The translations under genes were made by a program, and so were the position numbers. The notes below the pieces were generated by a model. The model was not told the origin of the DNA, did no database searches, and saw only the letters and a list, made by a program, of their open reading frames with translations. Positions 55,072-63,767 of a DNA stretch of 64,000 nucleotides are shown here, piece by piece. Source of the stretch: Arenibacter palladensis (lineage in GTDB: Bacteria; Bacteroidota; Bacteroidia; Flavobacteriales; Flavobacteriaceae); contig NZ_FQUX01000004.1 of the NCBI RefSeq assembly GCF_900129275.1, positions 62,001-126,000 on the forward strand, read 5' to 3'. Every line of letters begins with the position of its first letter. Positions within the stretch are counted from its first letter, which is position 1.

Positions 55072-56607
55072 TTAAACTTCTTGAGCTTTATTGACTTCCA
55101 AAATTTTTTCCAATAAATAATCCTTTCCCACTAACTCGGAACAGGTAATAATTGCTCCAATGGTTACACCTAAGATTCCGTGCATGTTTAAACTTTGGCC
55201 GGTAAATAGAAGGTTTTTAATTTTTGTTCTGGGGGAAACAAAGGAGTGTAGTGGATTGTTTACGTCTTTTACGTAACCGTACATAGATCCATTATGGGAT
55301 CCTATATAATCCCTGTAGGACAATGGGGTGGACGCATATACGGTTTGAATGCAATCTCTTAGGTTGGGGAATTTTTTTTCCAATTCCGCAATAAAAATTT
55401 CTGTTTTATAAGCCTTGAACTCTTCATATGTTTGTCCTCTATCATTTTTGGATGCAACTGTATTAAAAGTGTTCTGCCAGTACTTAACCTCATCAAAATT
55501 CATATAGGTCATAGCTATTAAACTATCTCCCCATCCATCATCCTTTTTATTAATACCCATAGAGACCATATACCCCTCTGGCCAACTTTCCTGAGTATAA
55601 TTCTGTGCATCCCAAACACGATCTCCATATTTAAAATGATAAAAATTCTTATTGTGATATTTAAAGGATTTGGGTTTTAGGACAATGTATACGCTAAAGG
55701 CCGAAATAACACTTTCAATGTTGTTTATTCTGTTGGTGTAGGATTTTCTAAAATTTTCCTCACCGACCATTTTTAAAGTAAGCTTGGGTTCTATATTCGA
55801 AATAAAAATATCACCCTTTATTTGCTTTCCATTTTTTATTTCCACCGAAGTGATTTCCCCATTTTCGACATTAAATTTGGAAACTTCATGATGTTTGAAG
55901 GTGTCGCCCCCAAATTTCTTTAATTGTCTAATAAGAACTTTGGTAATCTGACTTCCCCCATTAACACATCTGTAGGCGCTTTCTATATAGGAATTTACGG
56001 AAAGTGCATGTACATAAAAAGGGGAACGTTCCCCGTCACCTGCATATAGGAAATTTGTCCCCGCAAACACGGCTTGTAATTTCTTATTGTTGGTAAGAGA
56101 GTTGATATAGGTTTTGGCATTCAGTTTAAAAACGTCGTCTTGTCCATAGGAAGGATTGCCCTTGTTCAAATTGTATAAGGGAAACTTGGAACAAGTTTCC
56201 CTTAATTTTTTACTGTATGTTTTTATTGCCTTTTCCTCCTCTGGAAATTGGCTCAGGAGACTTTTCTCAAACCGCTCATAACCTTGGGCGTGCTTGTATT
56301 CCTTTGGGTCCCCTTCAAACGTGACTACATCAAAACCGTCTTCATCCAATTTTTTAAGCTTCAACTGGTCCATGATGCCCAAATACTTAAAATATTGGTT
56401 CAGGTTTTGGCCTTCGGAGAGTCCGCCAATATAGTGTACCCCTGTATCAAAGATGGTTTTGTCCCGGACAAAGGTTTGTAGGTTGCCTCCAAATTGATTG
56501 TTTTTTTCCAAGACACAGACACTATAACCTTCTTTGGCCATTATCAGGGCAGATACCAATCCCCCTAATCCGCTTCCAACAATTACAATGTCGTAATGTT
56601 CTTTCAT
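55072..56607 (-). CDS. Phytoene-desaturase-like FAD oxidoreductase
   Basis: 511 residues. Dinucleotide fold IVGSGLGGLVSALIMAKEGY and EKNNQFGGNLQTF at residues 9-45; the FAD-closing C-terminal segment LLFTGQSLNMHGILGVTIGA is clear. It belongs to the CrtI/retinol-saturase-like branch that desaturates, saturates or isomerises polyenes. No carotenoid genes (crtB, crtE) are present in the window, so a polyene made by the neighbouring locus is the likely substrate; this is inference. Confidence 0.87.
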   Translation of the reverse strand: MKEHYDIVIVGSGLGGLVSALIMAKEGYSVCVLEKNNQFGGNLQTFVRDKTIFDTGVHYIGGLSEGQNLNQYFKYLGIMDQLKLKKLDEDGFDVVTFEGDPKEYKHAQGYERFEKSLLSQFPEEEKAIKTYSKKLRETCSKFPLYNLNKGNPSYGQDDVFKLNAKTYINSLTNNKKLQAVFAGTNFLYAGDGERSPFYVHALSVNSYIESAYRCVNGGSQITKVLIRQLKKFGGDTFKHHEVSKFNVENGEITSVEIKNGKQIKGDIFISNIEPKLTLKMVGEENFRKSYTNRINNIESVISAFSVYIVLKPKSFKYHNKNFYHFKYGDRVWDAQNYTQESWPEGYMVSMGINKKDDGWGDSLIAMTYMNFDEVKYWQNTFNTVASKNDRGQTYEEFKAYKTEIFIAELEKKFPNLRDCIQTVYASTPLSYRDYIGSHNGSMYGYVKDVNNPLHSFVSPRTKIKNLLFTGQSLNMHGILGVTIGAIITCSELVGKDYLLEKILEVNKAQEV

Positions 56608-56634
56608 AAATGGTATTCTTTACAAATTTCAAAA

Positions 56635-56651
56635 CCAATTTTCAAAATTGG
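56635..56651. other. Perfect inverted repeat between the flavoprotein and MMPL genes
   Basis: CCAATTTT-C-AAAATTGG lies in the only sizeable gap (131 bases) of the locus. On the transcribed strand it is followed by TTTTGAAATTT, so it might weaken transcription, or be an operator. Confidence 0.4.
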
Positions 56652-56738
56652 CTTTTGGCAGGTCTTACTCCCTTTAATAATTAAAATTGCTTCCTAATTC
56701 AATGCGAGGGTTTTAGACTCCTCCGAAATAGGCTTATT

Positions 56739-59700
56739 CTAGGCCCTAGTTTTTTCTAAGATAATAAGATTTTCATTTTCAAAGACATTTTTAAAACCAG
56801 TGGACAATATAATTCTTTCCAACAATTTTGCTCCGTCCTTTACCAAAATCAGTAGCCTAATATTATTTTTTATTGTTGGTGCCAGGCTATCCAAGTCCTG
56901 TATTTCCAAATCAATGATCATTATATCCGCAGGCATTGCCATAGCCTCATCAATGGTTTCAGATAAGGTTAACTTGGCTATTTGCTGGGAAATAAAACTG
57001 TTTTTTACAATCGGCCTTATTTCTTCATCTGCCAAGTAGGTGAAAATTTTACGATCTACGGCATTTAAAGATAATAGAAAATCCAGTTGCCCGAAATCTT
57101 TTGAAAGATGAATTATGGAATCGGAAGATCCAATGCGCTTTGAGATCTGGGCGTAAATTTTGGAATTGTTTTTTAAATCTTTTTTTACCGTACGGTAGAT
57201 GATATCTCCTTTGTATCGATAATCCTCGAGAATTGTTCTGAGGAAATAAGTATCGCCTTCCACCTCATTTCTCAATGCCTGAAATTCAGATCTGAAATGG
57301 GCTGCGATTTTTTTATTGCGCTCTCTGTAGTTTTTACCGAAGCCTTGGTCTTCTGGGGAAATCCTGTCCAAGATCTTGACGGTTATGCTGCCATTTTTTA
57401 TTACAAAACTTCCTTTGGGAAGCACTTCCGAATTTCCGTGTATCAATACAGGAACTATATCCATACTAAACTTTTCTGCCAAATAAAAGGCCCCTTTATG
57501 GAATCGTCTTATTTTGTTGGTCCGGGATCTTGTGCCTTCCGGAAAAGCCATTAATGAGTACCCTTGGGCAACCTTGTTTCTTAAATGTTCAAGGCCATTA
57601 TCTATTCCTTCGGACACTGGATAAAATCCGGCCAGTTGTACGGCCTTGCCGAATATTGGGGATTTATACACCCAGTCGTTTACCAAATAAATAATCTTTG
57701 GATGTAGCATGCCGACCGCCAAAATATCTAAAAAAGAGGTGTGGTTTGCTATGATAATGGCAGGTTTGTTAAAATCCTCCCCGGATTGATTGATTATTTT
57801 TTTACTTACAAAGGGATTGGTATAGAGTACCGATTTCATAAATTTTGAAATGGTCCTATGAAACCATTTCATTTTAACTTTTTTACTAAATGGCAGTATT
57901 CTCATAAAGGTGACACTCCAAATGGACAAGAGTAGACCACCCGAACCATAATAACCAAATGAAAGGACGGAATGGACAAGTAATCGAAAGCTAATGGGGC
58001 GTTTCGCCTTACTCCCAATAAAGAGTAAAAATAATAATGGCTGTATGGCAAATGCTACAAAAACAGCTGATAGGATACCTATAAGCGATACAAGGCTAAT
58101 GGAATGCAAGGCGGGGTGTTTTGCAAAAATAAGAACGCCAATTCCCAAAACCGTAGTAATGGCCGAAAGCAGAATGGAGGTTCTATGGGTGCTCAGAACT
58201 TCTTCTCCCTTACCGTATTCCTTGAGCAGTCCCGTTGTTATGAATATGCTATAATCTATACCCAATCCAAAGATAAAGGTGGAGATGATGATATTAAAGA
58301 TGTTGAATTCTATATGGAACATGCCCATAATACCAATGGTGAGCCACCAGGTCAATAGAATAGGGATACTGGTCACCAAAACCAGGGAAAAACTCCTAAA
58401 GAAAAAGAACAGGATCAGGACTACTATACCAAGGGAGTAACCAATTAGTTTGTTGAAATCGTTTTTGAGATTGCCTAAAAACATTTCATTCATTTCCTGT
58501 CTATCGATGACCAATGTTGTGGGGTAAGCTCTAAAAATTTCTTTTACTTTTTCTCCATTATCCTCCTTTAATTTGATCAATGAGGTTACCGTGGTAAAAT
58601 TATTGTCGGTAACCATGTAGTCATCAACGGGCAAGGCTGCGGCACTACTGTAATCCATAATATTCAAAAGCCTAAAATCTTTGTTGAGAAACGAATAGAA
58701 TTTGTCAAAGGAATTGGGCTTGAATCCTAATTCAGTGCCGCTTTCCACAAGATTATTTTTTGTATTTTCAATGATATCCTTGTTCCAAAACTCCTTCCAA
58801 AGTTCAATTTTTTCTTGCTGCTTTTCTTTGGATAGGACTAGGTTGCCTATAGAGCTAAAACTAAGTATTTCCCCATTATTTCTTAGGCTGTCCAGGGCAT
58901 AGGATATGGTATTGTTGGTTTGGAGGACCTTTTCGCTATCGTCCCCATAGACGGCCAAATAGATGGACTTGGAAGTTAAATTGGTAAGTGCATCCAATCT
59001 TTCCCTAGCCTGTACCAAGGCTGTAGGCTCATAGTTGAGCTTGGCAATATCCTTATTGAAGATTACCTTGTCGTGAAAAAAAATACTGGCAATCAAAAGA
59101 CCTACTAGGATTGCAATGCTCCATCTGTTCTTGTGCAGGTTATAGGAGGCTATCTTATCCAAGAGGGTGTATTTTACCTTAAGATTATTGGTATTCCTAT
59201 AAACATGTGGTATAAACAGAAGGGCAAAAATACAGGAACCAATGACGCTCACGGCGGCAAAAATACCAAGGTCCTGTAGGGCTTGCGAGTCTAGGAACAG
59301 AAGACACAAAAAGGCCAGGGCAGTGGTAATACTGCTCATGATAACGGGCTGGGCCACATCTGAGTAGAGGGTCTTTACGGAGGGGTTATTTCTTATTTGG
59401 GTAAGAATATGTAAGGAATAATCCAAGGTAACCCCTAGCAGCACAGAGCCTATCCCCAAGGAAATGGCAGAAATTTTCCCTCTAGTCAAATACAGTATGG
59501 CAACGGATAGAATAGCGCCAAAAAGGGTAGGGGTGAAAAGAATAATGGGAATAGTTAATTTTCTATAAAATAGGATAAGGATCCCCATTAATATGGATAA
59601 GGCAATGGTGACTGTAAGGCGTATATCCTTCTTAATTTGTTGTGCGTTGGCCACGGCTATTAGGGTGGCCCCGTAATATTCACTTTTTACCCTGTCCTTG

Positions 59701-60428
59701 TACAACTGGTCCAACTGATTCTGGGTCTCATAAAGCTCCGTCACAAATTTGGTGTTTTCAACGGTTTCACTGGAAGGGTGGGAAGGGGTGATAAATAGTA
59801 AAATGTTTTGAAGGTCCTTGCTTAGGAGAAAACCATCCTTAAGGGTAAACTGTTCCCCTATGCCCAAGCGACTTAATTTTTTTAGGGCAATGAAAGAAAT
59901 GCCTAGGGGGTCTTTAAGTATCATTTCCTTGGCAACTATGCCAGAGGGGGAAATTAATGTTCTATAGTTTTTTTGTGTTATTTTGGCAATACTGTCCTTG
60001 TCGAGTTTTTTGGAAATGGTATTGTAGTCTTCCCTATCCAGCAGTAGAGGAGCATTATCATAGACAAACCCCAGGGTGTTTCCTAGATCTGAGTCATCTA
60101 TTTTGCCCTGGATTTTTTTTATATGTGAAGACGATTTTTTAGATATACTATCCAGAAAATTATTTGCGTACTTTGTTAGTTCTTCAATGGGTACCCCTGG
60201 TTGTCGCACAATATTGACGATGATCTTATCTGAAAAATTTACCGATTTTAATACTTTTTGAACTTCTTCTGTCTTGCTATTGCTGGGTATAAGCTTGGTA
60301 ATGTCTTCCTCGAATTCAATTTTGAAAGCAAAAAATATAAGGATTAAAAAAAGGGCCAGGAGCCCAATGCCGGACAGTAGTCTTTTCTTGGCCACATATT
60401 CATAAAACCTATATAAAAAACTACCCAT
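56739..60428 (-). CDS. MMPL/RND-type exporter fused to lysophospholipid-type acyltransferase and a degenerate methyltransferase domain
   Basis: 1229 residues. Residues 1-810 form an MMPL/RND lipid exporter with two halves, each one periplasmic domain plus a helix bundle (GVTLDYSLHI and GLGIDYSIFI are the paired helix-4 motifs). Residues 850-1050 are a PlsC-type acyltransferase with NHTSFLD (895-901) and FPEGTRSR (962-969). The last 160 residues align in pattern with SAM methyltransferases, but the glycine-rich loop reads HLSKDFGQLD, so SAM binding is doubtful. Databases name this flavobacterial type a trifunctional protein. A TTG at 60455 keeps the frame open, but ATG 60428 overlaps the upstream stop by eight bases and is preferred. 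Confidence 0.88.
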   Translation of the reverse strand: MGSFLYRFYEYVAKKRLLSGIGLLALFLILIFFAFKIEFEEDITKLIPSNSKTEEVQKVLKSVNFSDKIIVNIVRQPGVPIEELTKYANNFLDSISKKSSSHIKKIQGKIDDSDLGNTLGFVYDNAPLLLDREDYNTISKKLDKDSIAKITQKNYRTLISPSGIVAKEMILKDPLGISFIALKKLSRLGIGEQFTLKDGFLLSKDLQNILLFITPSHPSSETVENTKFVTELYETQNQLDQLYKDRVKSEYYGATLIAVANAQQIKKDIRLTVTIALSILMGILILFYRKLTIPIILFTPTLFGAILSVAILYLTRGKISAISLGIGSVLLGVTLDYSLHILTQIRNNPSVKTLYSDVAQPVIMSSITTALAFLCLLFLDSQALQDLGIFAAVSVIGSCIFALLFIPHVYRNTNNLKVKYTLLDKIASYNLHKNRWSIAILVGLLIASIFFHDKVIFNKDIAKLNYEPTALVQARERLDALTNLTSKSIYLAVYGDDSEKVLQTNNTISYALDSLRNNGEILSFSSIGNLVLSKEKQQEKIELWKEFWNKDIIENTKNNLVESGTELGFKPNSFDKFYSFLNKDFRLLNIMDYSSAAALPVDDYMVTDNNFTTVTSLIKLKEDNGEKVKEIFRAYPTTLVIDRQEMNEMFLGNLKNDFNKLIGYSLGIVVLILFFFFRSFSLVLVTSIPILLTWWLTIGIMGMFHIEFNIFNIIISTFIFGLGIDYSIFITTGLLKEYGKGEEVLSTHRTSILLSAITTVLGIGVLIFAKHPALHSISLVSLIGILSAVFVAFAIQPLLFLLFIGSKAKRPISFRLLVHSVLSFGYYGSGGLLLSIWSVTFMRILPFSKKVKMKWFHRTISKFMKSVLYTNPFVSKKIINQSGEDFNKPAIIIANHTSFLDILAVGMLHPKIIYLVNDWVYKSPIFGKAVQLAGFYPVSEGIDNGLEHLRNKVAQGYSLMAFPEGTRSRTNKIRRFHKGAFYLAEKFSMDIVPVLIHGNSEVLPKGSFVIKNGSITVKILDRISPEDQGFGKNYRERNKKIAAHFRSEFQALRNEVEGDTYFLRTILEDYRYKGDIIYRTVKKDLKNNSKIYAQISKRIGSSDSIIHLSKDFGQLDFLLSLNAVDRKIFTYLADEEIRPIVKNSFISQQIAKLTLSETIDEAMAMPADIMIIDLEIQDLDSLAPTIKNNIRLLILVKDGAKLLERIILSTGFKNVFENENLIILEKTRA

Positions 60429-61650
60429 TTTTAAGTGCAATATTTTTTCTATCAAAAATATTCAAAATAATATAACCGCATATTCCCGCGGCAAAAGCTC
60501 CTATAACGGAAAGGGTTATGCTGCCAATTATATAGGATTTTAAATGCTTAATTACTTCAAAATTGGCCCCTGCCTCCTCAAAGGTAAAATTAAACTCTGT
60601 ACCCAAGACCCAGTGGCCTATTTTAAGGCTGATAAACAGCACAAAAGGGATAAAAGGAGGGAAGCTGACATTGGAAAAAGCGAAGGCAATGGTCTTGTTT
60701 AGTTTGAACAAGACGGCTAAGAATATAACTGTCAAGGTCTGGAAACCCCATAATGGTGATAGGCCTATAAGCACTCCCAGTGCAATGGACAGCGCCTTTT
60801 TTTCATGGGAATCGTTACTGCCAAGAAAGTCTTCATGGAAAAATCTTTTAACCCCTTTTTTTTTTATTTTGCGGATTAAGTCTCGTGGAAAAATATATAA
60901 TAGGGTCAGAATTACCAAGTAGGTATTTAAAAGGCTGATTCTTGAAAAATCGGTGAAGGGTCTAAAATGGGATACCCTTTCAGTAACATCATAGGTTACT
61001 TTTATGGGAATATTCTTCACTTCTATGCCGTTCCATGCCGCCTTTACGATGGCTTCGATTTCAAACTCAAATTTTTTTGTAAAAAATTTGATGTCCTTTA
61101 AGGCGAGTAGTGGATATAGCCTATATCCGGATTGGGTGTCCTGAAGTCTAATCCCAGTTTCGACCCAAAACCAAAAATTGGAAAATTTGTTGCCAAAGCT
61201 ACTTTTTTTGGGAACGTCTTTTTGTCCCATATTTCTTGCCCCTATATACAGTACATCTTTGGACTTCTCCTTACTAAGGTTGTTAATAAACACGGGTATA
61301 TCATCCGGAAAATGTTGGCCATCGGAATCAATAGTGATGGCAAAGTGGAAACCTTGTTCCAGGGCCAATTCAAAACCTTTCCTCAAGGCATAACCTTTCC
61401 CTATGTTATTTGGAAGGGTAAGCGTATGGATATCGGGGAATTTGGCCAAAATATCGGAAGTGGTATCGGTAGACCCATCATTAACGACTATAACGTTTTG
61501 GGTGTATTGCAGCACCCCTTCAACGACTTTTTTTAGGGTTTTATGATTGTTGTAGGTAGGTATTATCACACAGCATTTAAGCTGATCCATAGCTTTAGTT
61601 GTGGATGTAGTAGATTGTGACACGGTTTTATTGCAATTTGGTTGTTCCAT
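60421..61650 (-). CDS. Glycosyltransferase family 2 / DUF2062 fusion protein
   Basis: 409 residues. Residues 25-245 are a GT2 domain: VIIPTYNNHKTL, VVNDGSTDTT, the metal-binding TIDSDGQHFP, and DTQSGYRLYPL. Residues 270-400 are DUF2062 with four hydrophobic helices (ALGVLIGLSPLWGFQTL, FPPFIPFVLFISL). Dolichol-phosphate-mannose-synthase-like chemistry at the membrane is expected, with a polyprenyl or lipid phosphate acceptor. In aryl-polyene and flexirubin loci such glycosyltransferases are standard members. The N-terminal 20 residues are Thr/Ser rich; ATG 61590 is an alternative start. Confidence 0.88.
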   Translation of the reverse strand: MEQPNCNKTVSQSTTSTTKAMDQLKCCVIIPTYNNHKTLKKVVEGVLQYTQNVIVVNDGSTDTTSDILAKFPDIHTLTLPNNIGKGYALRKGFELALEQGFHFAITIDSDGQHFPDDIPVFINNLSKEKSKDVLYIGARNMGQKDVPKKSSFGNKFSNFWFWVETGIRLQDTQSGYRLYPLLALKDIKFFTKKFEFEIEAIVKAAWNGIEVKNIPIKVTYDVTERVSHFRPFTDFSRISLLNTYLVILTLLYIFPRDLIRKIKKKGVKRFFHEDFLGSNDSHEKKALSIALGVLIGLSPLWGFQTLTVIFLAVLFKLNKTIAFAFSNVSFPPFIPFVLFISLKIGHWVLGTEFNFTFEEAGANFEVIKHLKSYIIGSITLSVIGAFAAGICGYIILNIFDRKNIALKNG

Positions 61651-61699
61651 CCTGTAGAATATTACAAGACATGGTTCGCAAAAATAGGAATTACTGAAG

Positions 61700-62188
61700 T
61701 TAAAACCGTTGCTTTTCTTCAGTATTAAATCCTGTGGATTGTAATATATATGATTTTACAAAATCCCTGACCGCTTTGGAATTGGTCTTTTCGTAGTGGT
61801 CTAAAATGAAAGTTTTGTCCTCCTCAATGTTGGATCTATATTTTAAGAACTTGGGGGAATTCTCCTGTATACTCAATCTTAGGCACCTAATTTCTATATT
61901 TTCCGGTTTTTGGGATACCGCAAATTCCAGTAATAAAACCCCGTTTTTGAAAAGGTCTTTTCTTTCCGCATTATCCTTGGTGTATTTTGCCGTTAATGCA
62001 GAAACTGCACCCTTGTAAGCGACTAATATTGTATTGTCTTCCTTTGAGACAGTTTCCAGTTTATCCCTTAAAGCCAGGGCCGATTCACGGTCGTTGGTGG
62101 CCAATGGAAAATCTTTGCGGATCTGGTCTAAATCCGGTGTGGCAGGCGCAATGAAAACTACAAAAAGGAGAAAACAGATCAATTTCAT
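61700..62188 (-). CDS. Unassigned exported protein of the pigment-type locus
   Basis: 162 residues. Signal peptide at 1-17 (VFIAPATPD). The rest is helical and charged (ALRDKLETVSKEDNTILVAYKG, KYTKDNAERKDLFKNGVLLL, ENIEIRCLRLSIQENSP), compatible with a small periplasmic alpha-solenoid. I do not recognise a family. It begins directly next to the FabZ-like stop and precedes the GT2 gene, so it belongs to the same transcript. Confidence 0.7.
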   Translation of the reverse strand: MKLICFLLFVVFIAPATPDLDQIRKDFPLATNDRESALALRDKLETVSKEDNTILVAYKGAVSALTAKYTKDNAERKDLFKNGVLLLEFAVSQKPENIEIRCLRLSIQENSPKFLKYRSNIEEDKTFILDHYEKTNSKAVRDFVKSYILQSTGFNTEEKQRF

Positions 62189-62566
62189 TTAGGCCGCGCT
62201 TTTAAAGGTTGCACTTAATTTTAAGGCCACTGTTTCCCCAAAAATGGTCGTACTTTTTACCTTGAACAGGCCGTCTATTTCAGAAAGGTTGATATTTATC
62301 AAAAGGACTGGGTCTGTTTCAGGGTTTATAATGGCCATGAATTTTACGTTGGAGGCGACGGATAGAAACAAATCCTTTCCGAGACTTTTTTCCGTTAATT
62401 CCTTTATGATTTGAATCATACATACCCCAGGCATAATTGGTTTTCCGGGGAAATGACCCTTAAAAATTTCATGCTTGGGATTCAACTTGATTTGGGCCGA
62501 GATGCCTTCTTCGTTTGTATTAAAAGATTCCGTAGTATAAAGTCCTTCTATTAACATTATGGTCAC
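62189..62566 (-). CDS. Hotdog-fold 3-hydroxyacyl-ACP dehydratase-like protein
   Basis: 125 residues. FabA/FabZ-type hotdog: HEIFKGHFPGKPIMPGVCMIQI carries the catalytic His (in GHFPG) and the central helix start; the acidic residue of FabZ at the helix (E in FabZ) is replaced by a Met-Ile-Gln context, so activity should be tested rather than assumed. It would dehydrate polyene intermediates on a carrier protein. The GTG start (62566) overlaps the upstream stop as GTGA; ATG 62557 is the other choice. Confidence 0.82.
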   Translation of the reverse strand: MTIMLIEGLYTTESFNTNEEGISAQIKLNPKHEIFKGHFPGKPIMPGVCMIQIIKELTEKSLGKDLFLSVASNVKFMAIINPETDPVLLININLSEIDGLFKVKSTTIFGETVALKLSATFKSAA

Positions 62567-63156
62567 ATATTAAATTTATAGGCGAGTCCAATTTGGAATA
62601 CCCTGTTCAATTGATTCTCCTCCGCATTGCCTCCATATTCTCCGGAGTCATTAAAATCTAAGTCTATCAATCCTTGTTTATATCTCAATTCCAATGCCAA
62701 ACCAAAATCAAACTCATATCCAATCCCTCCAAACACGGCTAGGTCAATTGGAGTGATTTCTAAATTATCACCGTTGTCGTTAATAAGGTTGATAAAATTG
62801 TCATCGAAATTAATATCTAGACTAGGCCCCAAAATAAAATGGAACCCCTGATTTTTACTAACAAAAAATTTATTCGCTAGGGCAATGGATACGTAATTTA
62901 TATTTAGGTCTTCCCCATTTCTATAGCTGGCAGTACCCCCTTGGTTGGAATATATGATTTCTGGTTGCATAGTATAGCTATCCGTTAATCGAACCGCTAA
63001 AAACAATCCTGTGTATAATCCGGATTTGTTGTCCAAGCCCGAATTCAGGACCTTGGCATTGTTCAGTCCCATTCTTACCCCTAGTTGCGACTTGCTTTGT
63101 GCAAACATGGTATAGGAAATGGTAAGCAAAAGACCGGTAAGCAGTAATTTTTTCAT
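62563..63156 (-). CDS. PorT-like outer-membrane beta-barrel protein
   Basis: 197 residues. Signal peptide ending TMFAQ at about residue 20. The start SQLGVRMGLNNAKV and the strand pattern (YTMQPEIIYSNQGG, FHFILGPSLDINF, ALELRYKQGL) and the end GLAYKFNM fit the small eight-stranded OMP_b-brl_2 (PorT) family. Its place inside the locus suggests a role in placing the product in the outer membrane, though these barrels are often found with unrelated genes. Confidence 0.8.
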   Translation of the reverse strand: MKKLLLTGLLLTISYTMFAQSKSQLGVRMGLNNAKVLNSGLDNKSGLYTGLFLAVRLTDSYTMQPEIIYSNQGGTASYRNGEDLNINYVSIALANKFFVSKNQGFHFILGPSLDINFDDNFINLINDNGDNLEITPIDLAVFGGIGYEFDFGLALELRYKQGLIDLDFNDSGEYGGNAEENQLNRVFQIGLAYKFNM

Positions 63157-63158
63157 TT

Positions 63159-63767
63159 CTAAATGGCTTTTAAATCAATGGTTAACTTAATGTTTTTGTG
63201 CCGTATTTTAATTTCCCTTGCATGATCGTTTTCTATTTCCGCAAAAATATAGCTTGATTTGTCCTTACTTCCTTTTGTTTTCAATATTTTATGTAGTCGC
63301 TCATCAGCCGTGAGGTAAAAGTAAGTGTTATTCTTAAGCTTGGTCTCTAAGAAAATACTATCGCCCATTTTTCGGTATTGATTCAAGATCTTTGGATTTT
63401 CATTGATCAAAACAAATAAATCCCGCTTCAGTAGATTAATAAGAATCTTTTTATTCATTTCACTAGGAATAAAGTTAATTCTGAATTCGTTTTTGATGAA
63501 CGAAAAATCGAATAACTTATTTCCCATTTCAGTGGTGAACACTACTCTATGGTGTTCTGGCCCCATTTTTTTTATAACAAATATTCCACCAAAGGATTTA
63601 TCGGCGAAATTTATTTTGGCCTTGTAAATATAATCCATAGCAAGGTCTGAAAAATATGGATTGATTACAGTTGGCGTATGGCCGGATATACTTTCTAGAT
63701 TGTTCTTTTTTGGAAAGGAGGCACAGGCAAACAGCAAGAGGGTTAGGCTAATTAGAAAATACTTCAT
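63159..63767 (-). CDS. Unassigned lipoprotein of the pigment-type locus
   Basis: 202 residues. Lipoprotein signal with Cys14 (LLLFACASFP). The body alternates beta-strands (MDYIYKAKINFADKSFGGIFVIKK, HRVVFTTEMGNKLFDFSFIKN, IKIRHKNIKLTIDLKAI) in a way that resembles LolB-type half-barrels, but no family can be named with confidence. It overlaps the end of the LolA-like gene by 20 bases. The ATG at 63767 is used because it gives the signal; the frame is open further upstream. Confidence 0.75.
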   Translation of the reverse strand: MKYFLISLTLLLFACASFPKKNNLESISGHTPTVINPYFSDLAMDYIYKAKINFADKSFGGIFVIKKMGPEHHRVVFTTEMGNKLFDFSFIKNEFRINFIPSEMNKKILINLLKRDLFVLINENPKILNQYRKMGDSIFLETKLKNNTYFYLTADERLHKILKTKGSKDKSSYIFAEIENDHAREIKIRHKNIKLTIDLKAI

